A stretch of DNA of 64,000 nt from Christiangramia aestuarii. Lineage in GTDB: Bacteria > Bacteroidota > Bacteroidia > Flavobacteriales > Flavobacteriaceae. This document shows, in pieces, positions 25,477 to 34,353 of this stretch; position 1 is the stretch's first letter; each line of letters opens with the position of its first letter. Below the pieces are notes generated by a model that made no database searches, was not told the DNA's origin, and saw only the letters and a list, made by a program, of their open reading frames with translations. Made by a program: the position numbers and the translations under genes. The DNA is taken from positions 434,001-498,000 of the forward strand of contig NZ_VJVW01000004.1 of assembly GCF_009735585.1 (NCBI RefSeq), given 5' to 3'.

Positions 25477-26340
25477 CTAGTTAAATATTTCGTCAAAGCG
25501 GTGGGACTGGTCCAGCCTCACGCCTTTTTCGGTGTGTTTCAGGGTTATAATTTCGTTATGCGCATCATGCTCCATGAACAGGTAATAATCTTCATCTGCC
25601 GCTTTTTCCAGGAACTGCTTCTTTTCCGGAAGAGTTAACAGCGGCCTGGTATCATATCCCATCACGTAAGGTAAAGGAATATGTCCTGCGGTTGGAAGCA
25701 GGTCTGCCATAAAGACAAGCTTTTTTCCTTTATACTCAATATGCGGGATCATTTGCTTGTCGGTATGTCCATCTACAAATAATACGCCAAAGCCAAGGGG
25801 ATTTTTATCAATAAAGCTTTTATTGGCTTCTCTTTCAATGAAATGAAGTTTCCCGCTCTGCTCCATGGGAATGATATTTTCCTTCAGAAAAGAGGCTTTT
25901 TCCCGGTCATTAGGCTCGGTAGCCCATTTCCAGTGCTCTTCGTTGCTCCAGAAACGCGCGTTCTTAAATGCAGGTTCATAGCCTGTCCTGTCCTTGTTCC
26001 ATTGGATGCTTCCGCCGCAATGATCAAAATGTAGGTGTGTCATAAAGACATCTGTAACATCATCCCGGTGAAAACCATTTTTTTTTAGGGATTTATCGAT
26101 ATTGTCGTCTCCCCACTGGAAGTAATAACTAAAGAATTTTTCGCTTTGCTTATCCCCTAATCCCGTATCGATAAGGATAAGCCGGTCGCCATCCTCGATG
26201 AGCAGGCACCTTGCGGCAATATCGATCATATTATTAGAGTCGGCCGGGTTGGTTCGGTTCCACAGGCTTTTGGGAACTACCCCGAACATCGCGCCTCCGT
26301 CCAGCTTAAAATTTCCGGCCTCTATAGGATAGAGTTTCAT
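25477..26340 (-). CDS. Metallo-beta-lactamase fold hydrolase (lactonase-like)
   Basis: 287 residues with the dinuclear zinc motif HLHFDHCGG (His102, His104, Asp106, His107) and later metal-site histidines in VDGHTDKQ and MEHDAHN. No signal peptide, so cytoplasmic. Resembles the AHL-lactonase/organophosphate hydrolase branch, but the substrate cannot be assigned. First gene of an operon with the S8 and M1 proteases (8 bp and 6 bp gaps). Confidence 0.85.
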   Translation of the reverse strand: MKLYPIEAGNFKLDGGAMFGVVPKSLWNRTNPADSNNMIDIAARCLLIEDGDRLILIDTGLGDKQSEKFFSYYFQWGDDNIDKSLKKNGFHRDDVTDVFMTHLHFDHCGGSIQWNKDRTGYEPAFKNARFWSNEEHWKWATEPNDREKASFLKENIIPMEQSGKLHFIEREANKSFIDKNPLGFGVLFVDGHTDKQMIPHIEYKGKKLVFMADLLPTAGHIPLPYVMGYDTRPLLTLPEKKQFLEKAADEDYYLFMEHDAHNEIITLKHTEKGVRLDQSHRFDEIFN

Positions 26341-26504
26341 TTCTAAAATTTTTAAAAATTCTCCGCAAAATAGAAAAAGTTAAAGCCTTTTCGAATTATT
26401 TTCACTTCATTTAACAGGCTCTTTTTTAAGAAAGCCTTAATTCAATAAGCTTTCAGAGTAAAACATTTTTAATATTTTTAGCTTTTATAAGTAAATAGAG
26501 ACAC

Positions 26505-28373
26505 ATGATAGAATTAGCAGGAATAGTAATATTGGGTATTTTGGCTCAATGGTTAGCGTGGAGATTCAAGATCCCTGCTATTCTGCCACTTATCCTCATT
26601 GGGCTTGCCGTTGGACCAATATCCACTTATTTCACGGCAGATGGTTCTAAACTAATAGAGCCTATTTGGGACGGAAGTTCCGGGTTGTTCCCAGGTGATA
26701 GTTTGTTCTATTTCGTTTCGCTGGCGATAGGGATCATCCTTTTCGAAGGAGGATTAACCCTACGTAAGGGAGAGATCCTGAACGTTGGCCCGGTAATATT
26801 GAAACTTATAACCGTGGCCGTGATCATTACCTTTTTTGGGGCTGGGATCGCTGCACACTTCATCTTTGACCTAAGCTGGCAGATTAGCTTCTTATTCGCC
26901 GCCCTTATTATTGTAACAGGGCCTACGGTGATCACCCCAATTCTGCGGAACATTCCGTTGAAAAAAGATATTTCGGCCATCCTGAAATGGGAAGGTATCC
27001 TGATAGACCCAATTGGAGCCCTGGTAGCGGTATTAATGTTTGAATTCATCAGCGCCGGTACGGGAACCGAATTTACCGAAACCGCCTTGCTGGAATTTGG
27101 AAAGATCGTTCTCTTTGGGTTTACCTTTGGTTTTACCTTTGCCCACGCCCTGGCCTTCGCCATCAAGAAGAACGTGATCCCACATTATTTGCTGAACGTG
27201 CTTACCTTGGCCACAGTTCTGGGAGTGTTCGTACTAGCAGATCTTTTTGCTCATGAAAGCGGACTTTTAGCCGTGGTGGTCATGGGACTGGTAATGGGGA
27301 ATATCAATCTTCCAAACCTTAAGGAACTACTTTATTTCAAGGAATCCCTGAGCGTACTGCTTATCTCGATCCTGTTCATCCTGCTTGCCGCCAATATCAA
27401 TATGGAAGACCTTCTTCTTGTTTATGATATCAAAGCGCTAATCCTTTTCGGAACCGTGGTGCTCATCATAAGGCCGCTGGGAGTTTTTATAAGCAGTATA
27501 GGCTCGTCGCTTCAAACCAATGAAAAACTTTTTATAAGCTGGGTGGGGCCAAGAGGTATCGTTGCCGCGGGTATCGCATCTCTTTTCGGCCTTGAGCTTG
27601 CCAGCCAGGGAGTTACCGGAGCCGAATATATAACGCCGCTGGTATTTATGATCGTACTGGGAACGGTATTGCTTAATGCTACTACTGCCCGTCTTTTCGC
27701 TCAGCTGGTAGGAGTATTCCTGAAAAATTCACAGGGTATCCTGATCATTGGTGCTTCGACCATTTCAAGACTTATCGCTTCTTACCTTAAAAAGAACAAC
27801 AGGCATGTGGTGCTGGTAGACAGTAACGGGGCAAATATTCGAAAGGCAAGGGAGCTTGGCCTGGATGCGATACAGGAGAATGTATATTCAGACGACCTTA
27901 TCAATAATATCGAATTGAGCGATGTGGGTTACCTGATGGCCATGACCGGAAATACCGAAGTAAACCTGAATGCCATAGAAAAGTTCAGAAAGCATTTTGG
28001 TGAGAACGGTTCTTTCAGGGTAGTATCTTCAGACGAGATGTACGACCCGGAGAACAATCCTAAGGAAGGTTTATTCTCTCAGACCGATGATTATATCAAA
28101 CTCACCAACCTGGCGCGTAAATACCCTTCTATTCACGAAATAGACCTTAATTCTAAGGAACACTATGAAGGACTTATCGAGATAAGTAAAACAGATCCCG
28201 ATATCATCCCACTTTTCGTAAAGGATACTGAAGGGGAATTAAGCATAATCCCTTCCAACAGTATGGAGGTAGAGATCGAGGAAGGTTATATGCTGGTATA
28301 CCTTGGTAAACAGATCGAACAGGGTGACAGCGAAGAAAAGGAGAATATAGAAGAGAACATCCAGCAGGATTAG
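26505..28373 (+). CDS. Cation:proton antiporter (CPA1-like) with C-terminal RCK/TrkA domains
   Basis: 622 residues. About 12-13 membrane helices span residues 1-400 with the antiporter motifs FEGGLTL, TGPTVITPILRN and GPRGIVAAGIASLFG. A Rossmann-like RCK_N domain starts near GILIIGASTISRLIA (about 413) and an RCK_C domain (about 545-605) follows. It exchanges Na+ or K+ for protons and is probably gated by a ligand bound to the RCK part. The acidic tail ends in ENIQQD. Its stop interleaves with the yebC stop (TTAG, 28370-28373). Confidence 0.9.
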   Translation: MIELAGIVILGILAQWLAWRFKIPAILPLILIGLAVGPISTYFTADGSKLIEPIWDGSSGLFPGDSLFYFVSLAIGIILFEGGLTLRKGEILNVGPVILKLITVAVIITFFGAGIAAHFIFDLSWQISFLFAALIIVTGPTVITPILRNIPLKKDISAILKWEGILIDPIGALVAVLMFEFISAGTGTEFTETALLEFGKIVLFGFTFGFTFAHALAFAIKKNVIPHYLLNVLTLATVLGVFVLADLFAHESGLLAVVVMGLVMGNINLPNLKELLYFKESLSVLLISILFILLAANINMEDLLLVYDIKALILFGTVVLIIRPLGVFISSIGSSLQTNEKLFISWVGPRGIVAAGIASLFGLELASQGVTGAEYITPLVFMIVLGTVLLNATTARLFAQLVGVFLKNSQGILIIGASTISRLIASYLKKNNRHVVLVDSNGANIRKARELGLDAIQENVYSDDLINNIELSDVGYLMAMTGNTEVNLNAIEKFRKHFGENGSFRVVSSDEMYDPENNPKEGLFSQTDDYIKLTNLARKYPSIHEIDLNSKEHYEGLIEISKTDPDIIPLFVKDTEGELSIIPSNSMEVEIEEGYMLVYLGKQIEQGDSEEKENIEENIQQD

Positions 28374-29134
28374 GCCTCTTCTTTTTCCATTTCGGCGATC
28401 ACTTCATCGGTGATCTCAAGGTTATGATATACGTTCTGAACGTCATCATCGTCCTCGAATTTCTCGATGAGATTCATGATCTTGATGGCATCTTCTACCG
28501 GTAATTCAACGGTATTAAGAGGAATTCGCTGTACTTCAGAATTCTTTGTCTCGATATTCAGCTCCTCCAGTTTGGAAGACATAAGGCCAAAATCGGTGAA
28601 ATCTGTATAGACGGTAATGAATTCATCTTCCTTTTCTATTTTGGAAGCCCCGCCTTCAATAAGCTCAAGTTCGAACTCTTCAAGATCCATTTCGATCTTT
28701 TCCTTTTCCAGCACAAAAACACCTTTCTTATCGAAAAGGAATTCCAGAGAACCGTTGGTGCCTAGGTTCCCGCCGTTCTTGGAAAAGATGGAGCGAACTG
28801 AAGCCACGGTACGGTTGGTATTATCTGTGGTACATTCCACGAAAATGGCAATTCCGTTCGGGCCATAGCCCTCGAAGGTCACCTCCTCGTAATTATCGGC
28901 ATCGGCACCGCTGGCTTTCTTAACGGCACGTTCTATGGTATCCTTGGGCATGTTCACACCCTTGGCATTCGAAATAGCATTTCTAAGCGCCGGATTAGAT
29001 TCGGGATCGGGGCCTCCACCCTCTTTCACCGCCACGGTGATCTCTTTGATCGCCCGGGTGAACTGCTTTGCCCGTTTCTTATCCTGTGCTCCTTTTCTAT
29101 GCTTTATATTCGCCCATTTACTATGTCCGGCCAT
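28370..29134 (-). CDS. YebC/PmpR family protein (TACO1-like)
   Basis: 254 residues beginning MAGHSKWANIKHRKGAQDKK, the diagnostic start of the family, followed by the three-domain YebC fold. Members act as transcription regulators or as translation factors that help ribosomes through polyproline-type stalls; recent family work favours the latter. lepA, another translation factor gene, lies 183 bp upstream on the same strand. Confidence 0.95.
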   Translation of the reverse strand: MAGHSKWANIKHRKGAQDKKRAKQFTRAIKEITVAVKEGGGPDPESNPALRNAISNAKGVNMPKDTIERAVKKASGADADNYEEVTFEGYGPNGIAIFVECTTDNTNRTVASVRSIFSKNGGNLGTNGSLEFLFDKKGVFVLEKEKIEMDLEEFELELIEGGASKIEKEDEFITVYTDFTDFGLMSSKLEELNIETKNSEVQRIPLNTVELPVEDAIKIMNLIEKFEDDDDVQNVYHNLEITDEVIAEMEKEEA

Positions 29135-29162
29135 AATTTAGTTTATAGTCTTTAGTTTGTAG

Positions 29163-29180
29163 TCGATAGATTTTCTATCG
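29163..29180 (-). repeat. Short hairpin in the yebC leader
   Basis: CGATAGA/TCTATCG, 7-bp arms around a TTT loop, about 30 bp upstream of the yebC start. It follows a stretch of imperfect TAGT(C/T)T repeats (29139-29162). Function unknown. Confidence 0.4.
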
Positions 29181-29234
29181 ATTTCAGGAATATAACAAAA
29201 TTAAAAAAATGTTGCGGAATTAGTGTAAAAGAGA

Positions 29235-29267
29235 AGACCTCCCAGGTTTCGAAAACCTGGGAGGTCT
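29235..29267. repeat. REP-like perfect 15-bp hairpin
   Basis: AGACCTCCCAGGTTT (29235-29249) and AAACCTGGGAGGTCT (29253-29267) pair perfectly around a 3-nt CGA loop, followed on the + strand by a T-rich tract. It sits between lepA and yebC, both on the minus strand, so the T-tract is on the wrong side for them. The GC-rich palindrome is like intergenic repeats I recall in many flavobacteria. Confidence 0.6.
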
Positions 29268-29316
29268 ATTTTATTTTTTTATTTTAGTTTGCCTTGGGGC
29301 AATTATAATTCTATAC

Positions 29317-31119
29317 CTAATCGTTAAGTTTTAAAACAGCCATAAACGCTTCCTGCGGGATCTCCACGTTTCCTACCTGGCGCATACGTTTCTTACCTTT
29401 TTTCTGCTTTTCCAGTAGCTTTCTCTTACGCGAGATATCACCACCATAACATTTAGCGGTAACGTCCTTACGAAGGGCCTTAACGGTCTCACGGGCGATG
29501 ATCTTCGCACCGATGGCTGCCTGTATAGGGATGTCGAATTGCTGCCTAGGAATAAGTTCCTTTAGCTTTTCGCACATCTTCTTCCCAATATCGTAAGCAT
29601 TGTCTACGTGTAACAGGGCTGAAAGTGCATCTACCTTATTCGCATTAAGAAGTACGTCTACCTTCACCAGCTTAGACTGTCTCATTCCAATTGGGGAATA
29701 GTCGAAAGAAGCATAACCCCTGGAAACGGTTTTAAGCCTGTCATAGAAGTCGAACACGATCTCTGCCAGAGGCATATCGAAGGTAAGTTCCACACGCTCC
29801 GGGGTAAGATAGGTTTGATTGGTGATCTCCCCTCTTTTTTCGATACAAAGCGACATTACCGGGCCTACAAAATCGGCTTTGGTAATGATACTGGCCTTGA
29901 TATACGGCTCTTCTACCCTGTTCAAGGTTGAAGGTTCCGGAAGATCTGAAGGATTATTTACCAGGATGATATCATCCGGATTCTTATTAGTATAAGCGTA
30001 ATAAGACACGTTAGGAACCGTGGTAATAACGGTCATGTCAAATTCACGCTCAAGTCTTTCCTGAATGATCTCCAGGTGTAACATTCCGAGGAATCCACAA
30101 CGGAAACCAAATCCTAGCGCGGCAGAACTTTCTGGCGTGAATACCAGGGAAGCATCATTAAGCTGAAGCTTTTCCATGGAGGCCCTTAACTCTTCATAAT
30201 CCTCGGTATCTACCGGATATATTCCGGCGAAAACCATTGGCTTTACATCCTCGAAACCGGCAACGGCCTCGGTGGTAGGATTAACGGCGCTGGTAATGGT
30301 ATCACCCACTTTCACTTCGCGGGCGTCTTTGATCCCGGTGATAAGGTAACCCACATCCCCGGTCTTAATCTCTTTTCTTGGGAATTGTTTTAGTCTAAGC
30401 GTACCTACTTCATCTGCATCATAGGTCTTATCTGTAGCCACGAACTTGATCTTTTCGCCTTTCTTGATAGAACCATTGATCACCCTGAAATAGGTCTCAA
30501 CTCCCCTAAAAGGATTGTAAACCGAATCGAAAATAAGGGCCCTAAGCGGAGCATCAACTTTTCCGCTAGGAGCAGGAATACGCTGTATAATTGCGTCCAG
30601 GATCTCCTTGATCCCCAGCCCAGTTTTGGCACTGGCAGGAATTACATCTTCGGGGTCGCAGCCTAAAAGGTCTACTATATCATCGGTAACTTCTTCAGGA
30701 TTGGCACTTGGAAGATCTACTTTATTCAGAACCGGGATAATTTCCAGGTCATTTTCTAAAGCGAGGTAAAGGTTGGAGATGGTTTGTGCCTGAATACTTT
30801 GTGCGGCATCTACTACAAGCAGCGCACCCTCACAGGCAGCGATGGAACGGGAAACCTCGTAAGAGAAATCTACGTGCCCGGGAGTATCGATAAGGTTCAA
30901 TACATATTCTTCGCCCTCGTGGATATAATCCATCTGGATGGCGTGAGATTTAATAGTTATCCCGCGTTCACGTTCAAGGTCCATGCTGTCCAGCAATTGC
31001 TCCTGCTTTTCCCTTTCGGTCACCGAACCGGTAAAGTCCAGCAAACGATCGGCAAGAGTACTTTTACCGTGATCTATATGTGCAATAATGCAAAAATTAC
31101 GAATATTCTTCATCTCCAA
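29317..31119 (-). CDS. lepA: Elongation factor 4 (back-translocase GTPase)
   Basis: 600 residues, family length. GTPase motifs AHIDHGKST (G1), DTPGHVDF (G3) and NKVDLPSA (G4) at the N-terminus, then EF-G-like domains II, III and V, and the LepA-specific C-terminal domain rich in [11 protein letters not shown]. Acts on ribosomes in stalled or post-translocation states and aids 30S assembly. The start may be the ATG at 31119 or two codons later. A TATATTTG promoter element lies 44 bp upstream. Confidence 0.97.
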   Translation of the reverse strand: MEMKNIRNFCIIAHIDHGKSTLADRLLDFTGSVTEREKQEQLLDSMDLERERGITIKSHAIQMDYIHEGEEYVLNLIDTPGHVDFSYEVSRSIAACEGALLVVDAAQSIQAQTISNLYLALENDLEIIPVLNKVDLPSANPEEVTDDIVDLLGCDPEDVIPASAKTGLGIKEILDAIIQRIPAPSGKVDAPLRALIFDSVYNPFRGVETYFRVINGSIKKGEKIKFVATDKTYDADEVGTLRLKQFPRKEIKTGDVGYLITGIKDAREVKVGDTITSAVNPTTEAVAGFEDVKPMVFAGIYPVDTEDYEELRASMEKLQLNDASLVFTPESSAALGFGFRCGFLGMLHLEIIQERLEREFDMTVITTVPNVSYYAYTNKNPDDIILVNNPSDLPEPSTLNRVEEPYIKASIITKADFVGPVMSLCIEKRGEITNQTYLTPERVELTFDMPLAEIVFDFYDRLKTVSRGYASFDYSPIGMRQSKLVKVDVLLNANKVDALSALLHVDNAYDIGKKMCEKLKELIPRQQFDIPIQAAIGAKIIARETVKALRKDVTAKCYGGDISRKRKLLEKQKKGKKRMRQVGNVEIPQEAFMAVLKLND

Positions 31120-31162
31120 AATTCCTGGTTAATCCTAAAAATAATCAACTCGATTAAGTCTG

Positions 31163-31170
31163 CAAATATA
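31163..31170 (-). promoter_or_regulatory. Promoter -7 element for lepA
   Basis: On the minus strand this reads TATATTTG (TAnnTTTG), 44-51 bp upstream of the lepA start. No clear -33 half. Confidence 0.4.
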
Positions 31171-31374
31171 GTTTATTTGTATGTCTTGAGAGAATATTTC
31201 TGGTATTGACAATCTTTTCTGTTAACATTGTGATATAATTCTCAATCAGGAATAACTTCAATAAAAAATTTATAAAAGTATTTGGATATAATAAAAAAAT
31301 ATCTATACTTTGTTTAGGCTCTTTTGGTATTTTTAAAAAGAGGCTTCGCTGTATTCCTGTCATAAAAGCTACAG

Positions 31375-32265
31375 ATGAACAATAAAATTTTAGGAGTAGA
31401 TATTGGTGGAACCAAGGTTCAGGTTGGGGTCGTTCAGGATTCCAAAGTGGTTAAGAAGATCAAATTCCCCACCCTTTCCGGAGCTTCGAAGGAAGATATC
31501 ATTCAGAATCTCATCCAGGGAATCGAATCCCTAGGAACTGAAAGCTATGATGGGATAGGTATTGGTGTTCCCGGGCTTGTAGATGAAAAAAATGGGATCG
31601 TATACGATCTTTTGAATATCTCCTCCTGGAAAGAAGTATACCTTAAGCAACATCTTGAAGATCATTTCAATATACCGGTAAAGATCACCAACGACGCCAA
31701 TGTTTTCGCATTAGGAGAAAAGATCTTTGGACAGGGAACTCAATATAGCAACCTGGTAGGAATAACCATGGGAACCGGCTTCGGAATGGGAATTATTGCC
31801 AACGATGAGCTTTATTCCGGTAGTTTTTCCAGTGCCGGAGAGATCGGCAGCATAAAATATTTAGATAAAACCGTTGAAGATTATTGCAGCGGGAAATTCT
31901 TTAAAAATCAGTTTGACCTAAGGGGAACAGAGGTTTTTGAAAGAGCTGAAAAAGGTGATGCCTTTGCTCTGGAAATTATGGAACAGTTCGGGCAGCATCT
32001 GGCACAAGCCATCAAGACGGTACTTTTCATACTTTCACCACAAGCAATTCTTTTAGGAGGCTCCATAAGTCAATCCTTTAAATATTTTGAGAAGAGCCTG
32101 TGGGATTCGCTGAAGGATTTTCCTTTTAAGAGAGTTACAGATCAGCTGGTTATAAAAGCATCAAATATGGAAAACATTCCGATATTAGGGGCGGCGGCCC
32201 TCATAGTTTCAGAAAACCGGGATCACCAGGAATATATTTCAAAAAACAAGTCTGTTAAACCTTAA
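31375..32265 (+). CDS. ROK-family sugar kinase (GlcNAc/MurNAc kinase candidate)
   Basis: 296 residues. ATP-binding motif GVDIGGTKVQVGV (7-19) and catalytic Asp107 in TNDANV. The ROK zinc motif (CxCGxxGCxE) and its preceding histidine are absent: the region reads GEIGSIKYLDKTVEDYCSG. Probably phosphorylates an amino sugar at O6 in the cytoplasm. First gene of a run with a NagP-like transporter, GH20 and MurQ. MurQ needs MurNAc 6-phosphate and no other kinase is in the window, so this enzyme may make it; that is inference. Confidence 0.85.
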   Translation: MNNKILGVDIGGTKVQVGVVQDSKVVKKIKFPTLSGASKEDIIQNLIQGIESLGTESYDGIGIGVPGLVDEKNGIVYDLLNISSWKEVYLKQHLEDHFNIPVKITNDANVFALGEKIFGQGTQYSNLVGITMGTGFGMGIIANDELYSGSFSSAGEIGSIKYLDKTVEDYCSGKFFKNQFDLRGTEVFERAEKGDAFALEIMEQFGQHLAQAIKTVLFILSPQAILLGGSISQSFKYFEKSLWDSLKDFPFKRVTDQLVIKASNMENIPILGAAALIVSENRDHQEYISKNKSVKP

Positions 32266-32284
32266 CCTTCACCAGTAAACTCAT

Positions 32285-33574
32285 ATGTCTAATTCTATCG
32301 CAAAAGAGAAAGTAAGCTCGGCCAGGGCAAATGAAAGCACCACCAGGTCTATTATCATAATTGGAGCTCTGTTTTTTATTTTTGGCTTTATTACGTGGTT
32401 AAACTCACTTTTGATCCCCTATCTGGAGATCGCCTGTGAACTAACTAAGTTCCAGTCATTTTTTGTGACCTTCGCTTTTTATATTGCTTACGTGGTCATG
32501 GCGCCTCTTTCTACACGTACCCTTACCAAACTGGGCTTTAAAAAAGGTATGTCTGTGGCATTGTTGATAATGGCTTTCGGAGCCTTGTTATTTATCCCAG
32601 CCGCCATAACGAGAACTTATTTTCTGTTTCTTTCAGGCCTTTTTATCATGGGGAGCGGATTAGCAATACTGCAAACAGCTTCAAATCCTTATGTAACCAT
32701 AGTTGGTCCGGCGGAGAGCGCGGCCAAACGTATAAGTATTATGGGTATCTGTAACAAGCTGGCCGGGGCGATCGCTCCGATTCTTATCGGGTTTTTCCTT
32801 CAGCTGGAAAAGGCAGATGCACTACAGGCAGATATCGCCAACCTTACTTCAGCCGAAAGGATCAATGAGCTTAACGAAATGGCCCTCAGGGTGATCCCAC
32901 CCTACATTGGGATCATCGTTGTTTTATTATTGCTGGCCCTCTGGGTCTATAAATCCAGCCTTCCGGAAGTAGATACTGATGAGGAAGATGAAAACCTTTC
33001 TACTACCAATGCTGCAAAGAACAGTGTTTTCGATTTCCCGCACGTGATCCTTGGGGTTATTACCCTTTTTCTATATGTGGGAGTAGAGGTGATCGCGGCA
33101 GATAGTATCATTAGTTATGGTGCTTCGCAAGGCATTGCCCTTACCACTGCGAAATATTTCGCCACTGGTACCATGGTAGCCATGGTCGTGGGATATATAC
33201 TGGGGATCGTAACCATCCCGAAGATTATCACCCAGGAAAACGCATTAAGAGTTTCGGCGGTACTGGGAATTGTATTTTCAATATTCGCAATTTTTACTGA
33301 AGGATATGTTTCACTGGCCTTTATTGCCCTTTTAGGCCTGGCAAATTCGTTAATGTGGCCGGCGATCTGGCCTATGGCACTGGCAGATGTGGGAAGGTTC
33401 ACCAAGGCCGCCTCATCCCTATTGGTGATGGGTATTGCCGGGGGAGCGATCATTCCGCTTGCCTATGGAGCCCTGGCAGAGCAATGGAATCCCCAGGAAG
33501 CTTACTGGGTAATGATCCCTTGCTACCTGTTCATCTTATATTTTGCAGTAGCCGGATATAAAATCAGAAAATAA
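32285..33574 (+). CDS. Sugar MFS transporter, NagP/FucP type
   Basis: 429 residues with 12 predicted membrane helices. The signature SGLAILQTASNPYVTIVG and the AAKRISIMGICNKLAGAIAP region are typical of the FHS (FucP/GluP/NagP) branch of the major facilitator family. It probably imports N-acetylglucosamine or a related sugar by proton symport. It lies 19 bp after the ROK kinase gene, and its stop overlaps the next start (TAATG). Confidence 0.9.
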   Translation: MSNSIAKEKVSSARANESTTRSIIIIGALFFIFGFITWLNSLLIPYLEIACELTKFQSFFVTFAFYIAYVVMAPLSTRTLTKLGFKKGMSVALLIMAFGALLFIPAAITRTYFLFLSGLFIMGSGLAILQTASNPYVTIVGPAESAAKRISIMGICNKLAGAIAPILIGFFLQLEKADALQADIANLTSAERINELNEMALRVIPPYIGIIVVLLLLALWVYKSSLPEVDTDEEDENLSTTNAAKNSVFDFPHVILGVITLFLYVGVEVIAADSIISYGASQGIALTTAKYFATGTMVAMVVGYILGIVTIPKIITQENALRVSAVLGIVFSIFAIFTEGYVSLAFIALLGLANSLMWPAIWPMALADVGRFTKAASSLLVMGIAGGAIIPLAYGALAEQWNPQEAYWVMIPCYLFILYFAVAGYKIRK

Positions 33575-34344
33575 TGAGACCTTATATTTTATCGGAAAGT
33601 AATTGGAAAACGGTAAAGAAAGAAAAGACCGAGGTGGCTTTGCTAACCTGGGGTGCTACTGAAGCCCATAATTATCATCTACCCTACGGAACAGATAATT
33701 ACCAGATAGAAGCAATTGCCGCGGAAGCCGCAAAGATCGCCTTTGAAAAAGGAGCGAAATTGAAACTGCTTCCAAACCTTCCTTTTGGAGTTAATACCGG
33801 CCAGGCTGATATAGACCTGGATATTAACCTGTATCCAAGCACTCAGCTTGCCATACTTTCCGATATTTTTGAGGTGCTGAACCGCCAGGGAATCTATAAG
33901 GTCATACTTTTAAATGGCCATGGCGGCAATAATTTCAAACCTCTCCTGAGGGAGCTGGGATTGAAATATCCTAAAATGCTTTTGGTCACCTCCAGCTTTT
34001 TCGATGTGGTGCATAAATCTGAATTCTTTGAGGAGAAAGGTGATCATGCAGATGAGATGGAAACCAGCCTGATGCTTTACCTGCGACCAGACCTGGTTTC
34101 AGATCTTAAGGAAGCCGGAGAGGGAAAGGAAAAAAGATCTACAATTACCGGCATCAGGGAAGGATGGGCCTGGGCCGAAAGGCAGTGGTCTATGGTTACC
34201 GAGGATACCGGTATCGGGAATCCCAAAAAAGCAACCAGGGAAAAAGGAGAAAACTTCTTCAAGGCAGTCACCCAAAAGCTGGCTGACCTGATGCTTGAGA
34301 TTTCAGAATTAGATATTAAGAACAGGTACGAACATGATCAATAG
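33574..34344 (+). CDS. Creatininase-family metal-dependent amidohydrolase
   Basis: 256 residues. The family motif appears as TWGATEAHNYHLPYGTD (Glu30, His35, Asp41), then LNGHGGNN and HADEMETS, so all expected metal ligands are present. Members cleave cyclic or linear amides (creatinine, formamidopyrimidines, mycofactocin precursor). The start overlaps the transporter stop and GH20 follows 9 bp later, so it belongs to the amino sugar operon. Its substrate may be an N-acyl sugar or lactam; no experiment I know of shows this. Confidence 0.85.
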   Translation: MRPYILSESNWKTVKKEKTEVALLTWGATEAHNYHLPYGTDNYQIEAIAAEAAKIAFEKGAKLKLLPNLPFGVNTGQADIDLDINLYPSTQLAILSDIFEVLNRQGIYKVILLNGHGGNNFKPLLRELGLKYPKMLLVTSSFFDVVHKSEFFEEKGDHADEMETSLMLYLRPDLVSDLKEAGEGKEKRSTITGIREGWAWAERQWSMVTEDTGIGNPKKATREKGENFFKAVTQKLADLMLEISELDIKNRYEHDQ

Positions 34345-34353
34345 CCAAATATC

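Noticed and set aside
31154-31363. A 69-codon minus-strand open frame in the gap between lepA and the ROK kinase
   Set aside because: It fills an AT-rich divergent promoter region, has no recognisable motif and overlaps the likely lepA promoter.
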